A DNA stretch of 6,073 bases from Candidatus Latescibacterota bacterium (lineage in GTDB: Bacteria > Blakebacterota > Blakebacteria > Blakebacterales > Blakebacteraceae), in the NCBI GenBank assembly GCA_023135015.1, contig JAGLTZ010000173.1, positions 1 to 6,073 on the forward strand, read 5' to 3'. This document shows, one piece after another, positions 1 to 5,458 of this stretch. Both the position numbers and the translations under genes were made by a program. Below the pieces are notes generated by a model, which had not been told where the DNA came from, made no database searches, and saw only the letters and a list, made by a program, of their open reading frames with translations. How positions within the stretch are numbered: the first letter of the stretch is position 1; the number at the start of each line of letters is the position of its first letter.

Positions 1-1
1 C

Positions 2-2122
2 TACATCACAGGTGGTATCGGTGCGAGGCGGGACAGGGAGGGTTTCGGTGACGACTACGAGCTGCCGAACGCTACTTCATACAATGAGACATGCGCTGCA
101 ATCGCCTTCGCGATGTGGAATTACCGTATGTTCCTTCTACACCGCGACGCCAGATACCTAGATGTACTGGAGAGGATCCTTTATAACGGCTTCCTGTCGG
201 GCGTGTCGCTGAGCGGTGATCGGTTCTTCTACCCCAATCCGCTCTCGTCCGATGGGCAGTACGCCTTCAACCATGGCTCTGCAACCAGACAGCCGTGGTT
301 TCAGACATCTTGCTGTCCTGTCAACATTGTAAGGTTTCTGCCCTCAATACCGGGCTACGTATACGCCCACGGCGATGACCAGATATTTGTTAACCTGTTT
401 GTGGGTGGGGAGGGGGTAGTGGAACTGGATGACAACACTGTTCGGCTGTCGCAGCAGACCGGTTATCCATGGGATGGGAGGATTACTATCAGGGTGACCC
501 CTGAGCATCCGGAGAGGTTCACCGTAAAAGTGCGCATCCCCGGCTGGGCAATGGATATGCCCGTTTCGAGTGATCTTTACAGTTACCTGGATGATCAACC
601 TCAGAGCGAAGAAACTGCCGGAATAGAGTTGATGGTGAATGGTGAGCCGGTGGCACTCAGGCTGGAGGAGGGTTTCGCACGGCTCAGGCGTACCTGGAGA
701 GCGGGGGATACTATTGAACTTGATCTCCCGATGCCGGTCCGAAGGGTGATCTCCCACCCCAAAGTCAAGGAGAACGAAGGTCTAGTAGCGCTCGAAAGAG
801 GCCCCATCGTCTACTGTGCCGAATTCGTGGACAACGGCGGGCGAATTTCGAATCTGCTTCTGCCTGATGATTCAGAGTTCACGGCGGAGCACCGTCCGGA
901 TCTACTGGGCGGCGTCACAGTGCTCCGGGGCAGGGTGCTTGCCGGGACAGCCGGCGGTAAAGATGAACCGGGTGCCATCGAGCCGATCGATTTCACAGCG
1001 ATTCCATACTATGCATGGTCGCACCGTGGTGTGGGTGAGATGGCTGTATGGCTGCCGCGGGCAGTCAAGGAACAAACCGACATGAGTATCCAGAAGGAGT
1101 CTTTCGGCGTGCATCTTTACACACTGACCAATAAAAACGGACTTAAGGCCAGGATTACCAACTACGGCGGTATCCTGGTCTCGCTAGAAGTGCCCGACCG
1201 TGACGGCAATTTCGAGAACATCGTGCTGGGATTCGATACCCTGGAGGAATACCTGGAAGGCCATCCGTATTTCGGTTCCGTTGTCGGCCGCGTCGGCAAC
1301 CGTATCGCCAGCGGCAAGTTCACACTCGAAGGGCAGGAGTACATACTCGCCCGAAACAACGGTCCCAACCATCTGCACGGTGGGATCAAGGGATTCGACA
1401 AAGTTGTCTGGCAGGCCGAACCGCTGGAAACCGAAGAAGGGCCGGCCCTGAAGCTGAACTACCTGAGTCCCGACCAGGAGGAGGGCTACCCGGGCAACCT
1501 GTCGGTCGAAGTGGTCTATACTCTGACGAATAATGACGAACTTCGCATTGACTACACGGCCGCTACCGATACTGCGACCCCTGTCAACCTTACCCACCAC
1601 AGCTACTTCAACCTGGTAGGCGCAGGCTCGGGTGACATCCTGAGCCACGAACTGATGCTCAACGCCGACCATTTCCTGCCGGTAGATGACACACTAATCC
1701 CCACAGGTGATTTGTCGGTGGTGGCCGGAACGGTGATGGATTTCTCCGAACCCAGGACCATCGGCTCGCGCATCCGGCAGATCCAGGGGGATCACTTCGC
1801 AGGCGGTTACGACCACTGCTACGTGCTCAATAAAACAGAGAATGCTACAGGCCTCTCCCTTGCGGCACGGGTTTTCGAACCGGAGAGCGGACGTGTGATG
1901 GAGATCTACACAACCGAACCGGGGATGCAGTTCTATTCCGGTAATTTCCTGGACGGATCACTGACTGGTAGCGGTGGTATCGTTTATCAGCAGCACTTCG
2001 GATTCTGCCTGGAAGCCCAGCACTATCCCGACTCGGTCAACCAACCCGATTTCCCATCAACGATATTGCACCCGGGGCAGGTTTACACTCAAACAACCGT
2101 ACATAAGTTCTACTGTAGGTAA
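2..2122 (+). CDS. GH127 beta-L-arabinofuranosidase-like domain fused to aldose 1-epimerase (5' partial)
   Basis: The reading frame is open from base 2 to TAA at 2120-2122, giving 706 visible residues; the start lies outside the window. Visible residues 1-360 match the C-terminal half of GH127 (formerly DUF1680). In this family a cysteine nucleophile and a Zn site act in retaining hydrolysis of beta-L-arabinofuranosides. The motif YITGGIG leads into a Glu (codon 38-40) exactly 16 residues before the Glu of ETC (codons 86-94), the spacing between HypBA1 acid/base Glu322 and zinc ligand Glu338. The SCCPVN motif holds the adjacent cysteines (codons 311-316) equivalent to nucleophile Cys417 and ligand Cys418. 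A beta-rich C-terminal region follows and ends in the family-typical YYAW...GEMAVWLP. Residues 361-706 are a complete aldose 1-epimerase. About 300 N-terminal residues, including any signal peptide, are missing, so location in the cell is unknown. GH127 is solid; exact substrate is inferred, since other GH127 members may act on different sugars. Confidence 0.9.
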   Translation, partial: YITGGIGARRDREGFGDDYELPNATSYNETCAAIAFAMWNYRMFLLHRDARYLDVLERILYNGFLSGVSLSGDRFFYPNPLSSDGQYAFNHGSATRQPWFQTSCCPVNIVRFLPSIPGYVYAHGDDQIFVNLFVGGEGVVELDDNTVRLSQQTGYPWDGRITIRVTPEHPERFTVKVRIPGWAMDMPVSSDLYSYLDDQPQSEETAGIELMVNGEPVALRLEEGFARLRRTWRAGDTIELDLPMPVRRVISHPKVKENEGLVALERGPIVYCAEFVDNGGRISNLLLPDDSEFTAEHRPDLLGGVTVLRGRVLAGTAGGKDEPGAIEPIDFTAIPYYAWSHRGVGEMAVWLPRAVKEQTDMSIQKESFGVHLYTLTNKNGLKARITNYGGILVSLEVPDRDGNFENIVLGFDTLEEYLEGHPYFGSVVGRVGNRIASGKFTLEGQEYILARNNGPNHLHGGIKGFDKVVWQAEPLETEEGPALKLNYLSPDQEEGYPGNLSVEVVYTLTNNDELRIDYTAATDTATPVNLTHHSYFNLVGAGSGDILSHELMLNADHFLPVDDTLIPTGDLSVVAGTVMDFSEPRTIGSRIRQIQGDHFAGGYDHCYVLNKTENATGLSLAARVFEPESGRVMEIYTTEPGMQFYSGNFLDGSLTGSGGIVYQQHFGFCLEAQHYPDSVNQPDFPSTILHPGQVYTQTTVHKFYCR
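1067..1071 (+). promoter_or_regulatory. Possible internal ribosome binding site for the mutarotase module
   Basis: AAGGA stands ten bases before the in-frame ATG at 1082, where the mutarotase homology begins. It could allow a free mutarotase to be made from the same message. The match is short and the spacing long, so this is only a candidate. Confidence 0.25.
1082..2122 (+). other. galM: Aldose 1-epimerase (galactose mutarotase) module, possibly separately translated
   Basis: This is the C-terminal 346 residues of the preceding reading frame, equal to a whole free-standing mutarotase. Such enzymes interconvert alpha and beta anomers of galactose, glucose or L-arabinose. Counting from the internal ATG at 1082, the visible motifs are VGRVGNRIASGKF (Arg74), NHLHGG (His99, E. 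coli GalM His104 equivalent), THHSYFNL (His173, equivalent to the catalytic acid His175), GGYDHCYVL (Asp244) and CLEAQ (Glu311, equivalent to the catalytic base Glu309), so the active site looks intact. The N-terminus MSIQKESFG is what a separate GalM would start with, but the usual short DG-type hairpin after FG seems missing, the chain going straight to VHLYTLTN. A modest AAGGA lies at 1067-1071, ten bases before the ATG, so internal initiation is possible. The substrate was probably the sugar released by the GH127 part; this is inference from the fusion. Confidence 0.88.
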
Positions 2123-2150
2123 CAGAACCGTATGTGGTGATAACTTGGTG

Positions 2151-2169
2151 TATATAACAGTTATATAAT
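2151..2169 (+). promoter_or_regulatory. Candidate promoter -10 box overlapped by a perfect palindrome, upstream of the STAS gene
   Basis: TATATAAC at 2151-2158 and GTTATATA at 2160-2167 form a perfect 8-bp inverted repeat around a single A. A consensus TATAAT (2164-2169) overlaps the right arm and ends 36 bases before the STAS start codon. No good -35 box sits at 16-18 bases; the nearest likeness, TTGGTG at 2145-2150, is only 13 bases away. A one-base loop makes an RNA hairpin unlikely, so a dimeric repressor operator is the natural reading. The region is A+T-rich, which raises the odds of a chance palindrome. Confidence 0.35.
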
Positions 2170-2192
2170 CTTATTATACGTATTTATAGTCG

Positions 2193-2199
2193 AGGAGGT
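2193..2199 (+). promoter_or_regulatory. Strong Shine-Dalgarno of the STAS gene
   Basis: AGGAGGT, a near-perfect complement of the 16S rRNA tail, lies six bases before the ATG at 2206. It fixes the start of the STAS gene and predicts efficient translation. It is the best ribosome binding site in the window. Confidence 0.85.
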
Positions 2200-2205
2200 A
2201 CAACA

Positions 2206-2568
2206 ATGCCGATTATTACCATTAAAAAGGGCGGAATAGGTGTTTTACGTGTTTCAGGTAACATGATGAGCGTTCGTGAGCCTGCCAATCTTCATAAGAA
2301 AGTTAAGAAACTCATAGATGCAGGGATTCCCTGGATAATTATTGATATGGGTCAGGTAGCATGGCTCAATTCCAAGGGTATAGGTGCGTTGGTCAGCAGC
2401 CTGACTAGCTGCCGGAACGCGGGCGGGGAGCTCGTGGTGACCAGGGCGACGAGGAAAATAAAGTCGCTCTTCCAGATAACCCAGATCATCAAGCTGATCG
2501 ATACATACGATAACATCCGGGAGGCCAAGAAGGTCTTGAAGACCAAAATGACCGACGCTAACGGATAA
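2206..2568 (+). CDS. STAS-domain anti-sigma factor antagonist (SpoIIAA/RsbV-like)
   Basis: A 120-residue single-domain protein, the usual size for SpoIIAA/RsbV-type antagonists. These cytosolic proteins bind an anti-sigma serine kinase when unphosphorylated and so free a sigma factor; a PP2C phosphatase reactivates them. The STAS pattern is visible: an N-terminal strand pair (GIGVLRVSG), a helix rich in Lys (29-38), the strand WIIIDMGQV, then WLNSKGIGALVSSL, a second helix, the strand GELVVT, and the terminal helix with DTYDNIREAKKVL. Ser56 aligns with phosphorylated Ser58 of B. subtilis SpoIIAA, but the usual Asp-Ser-Ser-Gly is Asn-Ser-Lys-Gly; Asn at the first position is seen in this family in several phyla. 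The start is fixed by AGGAGGT six bases upstream. No kinase, phosphatase or sigma factor is adjacent, so the partner is unknown. The first 120 coding bases after the start are only about 40 % G+C (hand count), lower than the flanking genes. A STAS domain serving in a stressosome or another sensor complex is the alternative. Confidence 0.85.
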   Translation: MPIITIKKGGIGVLRVSGNMMSVREPANLHKKVKKLIDAGIPWIIIDMGQVAWLNSKGIGALVSSLTSCRNAGGELVVTRATRKIKSLFQITQIIKLIDTYDNIREAKKVLKTKMTDANG

Positions 2569-4377
2569 TCACGAATCCGGTGGAGGCTTCTCGAGACTTT
2601 GCCTTGCGGACAGCGCGCGCTCGACGTCCATTTTAATCAGTGCCCGGTCATACGTCATCAGACCGTTGACCTCTATCTCGACATCGGTTGTCTGGGTATA
2701 GACCGCGGCCGATAGGCCGGGATCGCCGATCAGTCTATGGAGTCTTCTCAGCAGGGTTTCATAGGCATCGGTCAGGGTCTCGGATGAATCGAAACTGCGG
2801 TAGCCCCAGTTTCTGTCACTCTGCCACAGGTGGCCTGTGACGGGATAGCCGAGTCCGCCGAACTCCCCCAGCACTAGCGCGCGGTCAGGTTCGGAATCGG
2901 GCGCAGCAGGTCCGGGATAGGAGTGGATGTCGTGTACATCGCCAACACCCCGGTCAGCCCAGCCGCTCGTGTTGTTCACCAGGCGTGAAGGGTCGTAGGC
3001 TTTGATCCACTCCGCGATCCTTTCTGTATCGTACTGGCCCCAGCCTTCGTTGAAAGGTACCCACATCACGATGCACGGATGATTGCCGAAGGCATCAATG
3101 GTGCGCTTCAGTTCCAGCTCGAACTGCCTCGCCGACTGGGCAGTGCGTTCGATATCGGGGTCGTTGCGGCCTATATACTCATCGCCGCTCGGCATGTCCT
3201 GCCAGACCAGCAGTCCCAGCCTGTCGCACCAGTAGTACCAGCGGTCCGGCTCGATCTTGACGTGCTTGCGGGCCATGTTGAAGCCCAGCTGCTTTGTGAC
3301 CTCGATGTCGTAGCGCAGCGCCTCGTCCGTCGGTGCGGTGTAGAGGCCGTCCGGCCAGAACCCCTGGTCGAGCGGGCCGAGCTGGAATATGAACTCGTTG
3401 TTCAAGAGGATCCTCAGCACTCCCTCTTTATCCTGGCCCAGGGATATCTTCCGCATACCGAAATAGCTCTCCACTTCATCGACCGCGCTGCCATGTTCCA
3501 GCAGTGTCACCTTGAGGTCGTAGAGGAAGGGTGAATCGGGCGACCAGAGTTTCGGGTCAGCAATCTGCAACGCCAGGGTTGAATTCGCAGGTCCGGATAC
3601 CCTGGCTACAACCCTACTGTTATCCAGAGCAGTAGCTTCCACTGAAAAAGTTTCATCCGCCCCCATGGACTCCACGGTCAGATGAAGTGTGGCGTTATCG
3701 ATGTCCGGTACCATCTGCAGCCGATCGATACAGGTAGGGGACACGGTCTCCATCCAGACCGTCTGCCAGATTCCCGTCGTCGGGGTATACCAGATTCCGC
3801 GCGGTCGGCTGACCTGTTTGCCTCGGGGCTGAAACCCCGCGTCGGTCGGATCCCAGACAGCTATAAGGATCTCTTGCTCGCCGTCCGGAATGAGTGCGCC
3901 GGTGATGTCGAATGTAAAAGGGTCATAACCGCCCCTGTGTTCGCCAACCCTCCGTCCGTTGACCCAGACGGTCGCCTCCCAGTCTATTGCTCCAAAGTGG
4001 AGTAGCACCCTCCGGTTGACCCACGCCCCGGGAAGCTCGAATGTGCGCCGGTACCATAAGCGTTCTTCGGCGCCCACCCTGCTCATCACGCCAGACAGCG
4101 CCGACTCTATGGGGAAGGGTACCAGTATCCGGCCGTCCCAATCTGCCGGGTTATCTTCATTCCGGGGGCTGATCGCATACTCCCACAAACCGTTCAGGTT
4201 CAACCAATCTTTGCGAACCATCTGTGGACGGGGATATTCTTGATGCACGCTGGCAGGCGTTACTTCCGAAGCCCATCGTGTCATGATGGGAGCTTCTTCT
4301 GGAGTCCACTGGGCCATCAGGTGGCCTGCAGGTGTGGATAGCGCGATTAATAAACCGAGGAGAAGAGGTCTGATCAT
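2569..4377 (-). CDS. Exported glycoside hydrolase family 2 enzyme (beta-galactosidase/beta-glucuronidase-like)
   Basis: A complete 602-residue protein. Residues 1-22 are a signal peptide (Arg at 3, Leu-rich core 5-13, likely cut after LMA before Gln23), so it acts outside the cytoplasm. The sugar-binding jelly-roll spans about 45-210 (EYPRPQMVRKDWLNLNGLW; WVNGRRVGEHRGGYDPFTFD), an immunoglobulin-like domain about 215-312, and a TIM barrel about 315-590. Acid/base Glu444 is in FNEGWGQYDTE and nucleophile Glu505 in LVLGEFGG, so the retaining site is intact. The C-terminal TQTTDVEIEVNGLMTYDR is typical of the compact ~600-residue GH2 branch common in polysaccharide-degrading bacteria. Substrate cannot be read from sequence: beta-galactoside, beta-glucuronide or an arabinose-like pyranoside are all possible; the GH127 neighbour hints at plant arabinan/arabinogalactan material. 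The start ATG at 4375-4377 has AAGGGAG (minus strand of 4387-4393) nine bases upstream. It is convergent with the STAS gene with no base between the two stops, and divergent from gnd. Confidence 0.9.
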   Translation of the reverse strand: MIRPLLLGLLIALSTPAGHLMAQWTPEEAPIMTRWASEVTPASVHQEYPRPQMVRKDWLNLNGLWEYAISPRNEDNPADWDGRILVPFPIESALSGVMSRVGAEERLWYRRTFELPGAWVNRRVLLHFGAIDWEATVWVNGRRVGEHRGGYDPFTFDITGALIPDGEQEILIAVWDPTDAGFQPRGKQVSRPRGIWYTPTTGIWQTVWMETVSPTCIDRLQMVPDIDNATLHLTVESMGADETFSVEATALDNSRVVARVSGPANSTLALQIADPKLWSPDSPFLYDLKVTLLEHGSAVDEVESYFGMRKISLGQDKEGVLRILLNNEFIFQLGPLDQGFWPDGLYTAPTDEALRYDIEVTKQLGFNMARKHVKIEPDRWYYWCDRLGLLVWQDMPSGDEYIGRNDPDIERTAQSARQFELELKRTIDAFGNHPCIVMWVPFNEGWGQYDTERIAEWIKAYDPSRLVNNTSGWADRGVGDVHDIHSYPGPAAPDSEPDRALVLGEFGGLGYPVTGHLWQSDRNWGYRSFDSSETLTDAYETLLRRLHRLIGDPGLSAAVYTQTTDVEIEVNGLMTYDRALIKMDVERALSARQSLEKPPPDS

Positions 4378-4386
4378 TATCGCTTG

Positions 4387-4393
4387 CTCCCTT
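4387..4393 (-). promoter_or_regulatory. Ribosome binding site of the GH2 gene
   Basis: On the minus strand AAGGGAG precedes the ATG by nine bases. Together with the signal peptide that starts at this Met, it supports the chosen start over the later in-frame Met codons at residues 21 and 32. Confidence 0.6.
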
Positions 4394-4412
4394 GTGCGGT
4401 TTCGGATACATG

Positions 4413-4441
4413 ATTGTGCCCGGATATCGAATCCAGGCCAA
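4413..4441 (-). promoter_or_regulatory. Weak candidate promoter for the GH2 gene
   Basis: Reading the minus strand, TTGGCC (4441-4436) and CACAAT (4418-4413) are 17 bases apart; each matches four of six bases of the sigma-70 -35 and -10 consensus. The -10 would end about 35 bases before the GH2 ATG. Nothing else in this 168-base divergent region matches better, but matches of this quality arise by chance. Confidence 0.25.
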
Positions 4442-4493
4442 GTAACTTATGTGTAAATAGTTGTACTGCCGGCATGCGCCCTTTTTGTTTGTA

Positions 4494-4511
4494 TTCCGAA
4501 TATTATTGGAA
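4494..4511. repeat. Imperfect inverted repeat upstream of gnd
   Basis: TTCC at 4494-4497 and GGAA at 4508-4511 enclose a ten-base A+T-rich centre (GAATATTATT) that is itself roughly symmetrical. It lies 34 bases before the gnd GTG, in the part of the divergent region where a gnd promoter or operator would be expected. No convincing -35/-10 pair could be placed around it. Confidence 0.2.
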
Positions 4512-4531
4512 GAGGGAAAAACTCGGCAGAG

Positions 4532-4536
4532 AGGAG
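4532..4536 (+). promoter_or_regulatory. Ribosome binding site that decides the GTG start of gnd
   Basis: AGGAG, within GAGGAGAG at 4531-4538, lies nine bases before GTG 4546. The Rossmann strand (MDIAMIGLGRMG) begins at that codon, as it does in relatives. The frame stays open upstream to 4414, but that extension has no homology and no ribosome binding site that I can see. Confidence 0.75.
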
Positions 4537-4545
4537 AGTTGGATC

Positions 4546-5457
4546 GTGGATATCGCAATGATCGGATTGGGCAGGATGGGCGCAAACATGGCGACCCGTC
4601 TGCTCGGAGGGGGACACCGGGTAGTTGCTTACAACAGGAGCGAGGGACCTATCAAGGCTATCGAAGAGGTGGGAGCTGACGGCGCGCGCACCCTGGATGA
4701 AATCATTGAGAAACTGGAGGCTCCCCGTGCAGTCTGGGTGATGTTGCCGGCCGGCGATCCGACAGAGAGTGCCGTGAATGAGCTGGCTGACAGTCTCTCC
4801 GAAGGTGATGTAATCATCGATGGTGGTAACAGTTATTACAAAGACACGATGCGGCGTGCGGAAATGTTGAAGGAGAAAGGCCTGTTTTACGTGGATGCCG
4901 GCACCAGCGGCGGCATATGGGGATTGAAAGAGGGCTACAGTATGATGGTCGGCGGTGAGGATGAAGTGGTTGAGCGATTGCGGCCGATCTTTGAGACCCT
5001 CGCACCAGGCGCCGATATGGGATGGGGCCATGTCGGCCCCAGCGGAACAGGGCATTTTGTAAAGATGATACATAACGGGATCGAGTACGGGTTGATGCAG
5101 GCCTATGCAGAGGGCTTCGAGATCATGAAGGCGAAAGAGGAGTTCGGGCTCGAACTGCACCAGATCGCCGAGATCTGGCGATACGGAAGCGTTGTGCGTT
5201 CCTGGCTCCTGGATCTGACCGCCGAAGCGCTCAAAGACGATCCCGAACTCTCCGGTATCGAGGGCTGGGTGGCCGATTCAGGCGAGGGCCGCTGGACGGT
5301 ATTCGAGGCGATCGATCGAGACGTGCCGGCTCCCGTAATCACACATTCACTGCTGATGCGTTTCGTAAGCCGCCAGGAGGAGAGTTACTCAGCCAAACTG
5401 CTTGCGGCCATGCGAAACCAGTTCGGCGGGCACGCAATCAAGCAGAAGGAAGGCTGA
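4546..5457 (+). CDS. gnd: 6-phosphogluconate dehydrogenase, decarboxylating, short (GndA/YqeC-like) form
   Basis: Oxidatively decarboxylates 6-phosphogluconate to ribulose 5-phosphate in the cytoplasm, the third step of the oxidative pentose phosphate branch. With the GTG start it has 303 residues, the normal size of the short bacterial form rather than the ~470 of E. coli Gnd. An N-terminal Rossmann fold shows GLGRMGAN (7-14). The substrate motif DAGTSGGIWGLKEGY spans 117-131. The catalytic helix GHFVKMIHNGIEYG holds Lys173, His176, Asn177 and Glu180, equivalent to E. coli Lys183, Asn187 and Glu190 for three of these. The C-terminal NQFGGHA motif closes the all-helical domain. After the second Rossmann strand the sequence is YNRS (29-32), where many NAD-preferring short forms have an Asp; Asn-Arg-Ser resembles NADP-using enzymes. 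Cofactor choice is therefore open. The zwf start follows one base after the stop, so the two are surely cotranscribed. Confidence 0.93.
   Translation: MDIAMIGLGRMGANMATRLLGGGHRVVAYNRSEGPIKAIEEVGADGARTLDEIIEKLEAPRAVWVMLPAGDPTESAVNELADSLSEGDVIIDGGNSYYKDTMRRAEMLKEKGLFYVDAGTSGGIWGLKEGYSMMVGGEDEVVERLRPIFETLAPGADMGWGHVGPSGTGHFVKMIHNGIEYGLMQAYAEGFEIMKAKEEFGLELHQIAEIWRYGSVVRSWLLDLTAEALKDDPELSGIEGWVADSGEGRWTVFEAIDRDVPAPVITHSLLMRFVSRQEESYSAKLLAAMRNQFGGHAIKQKEG
5446..5453 (+). promoter_or_regulatory. Ribosome binding site of zwf, inside the end of gnd
   Basis: AAGGAAGG lies within the last codons of gnd, five bases before the ATG at 5459. It supports that ATG as the zwf start and suggests translational coupling between the two genes. 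Confidence 0.7.
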
Positions 5458-5458
5458 A

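Noticed and set aside
816..1085. 89-codon +1-frame open reading frame ending at the ATGA junction
   Set aside because: Its protein is not family-like and overlaps well-conserved GH127 sequence in the main frame. It is of interest only because its stop marks the possible overlap discussed in the findings.
1184..1672. 162-codon open frame on the minus strand opposite the mutarotase
   Set aside because: Antisense shadow of conserved mutarotase codons; no recognisable protein family.
2107..2128. Hairpin GTTC...GAAC around the mutarotase stop as a terminator
   Set aside because: The stem needs a three-base bulge, is short and A+T-rich, and no T-run follows it.
3079..3534. 151-codon open frame on the plus strand opposite the GH2 gene
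   Set aside because: Shadow of the GH2 coding frame in G+C-rich sequence; no domain and no ribosome binding site that I can see.
4471..4490. GGC-ATGC-GCC stem followed by CTTTTTGTTT as an intrinsic terminator or attenuator
   Set aside because: The stem has only three base pairs and no plus-strand gene ends upstream of it.
4414..4545. N-terminal extension of gnd from TTG 4414 (44 extra residues)
   Set aside because: The extension has no family homology, Cys-rich unstructured content and no ribosome binding site that I can see; GTG 4546 has AGGAG at nine bases and starts exactly at the Rossmann strand.
4447..5160. 237-codon open frame on the minus strand opposite gnd
   Set aside because: It is antisense to a clearly conserved gene, its translation has no recognisable domain, and it reads as the complement of gnd codons.
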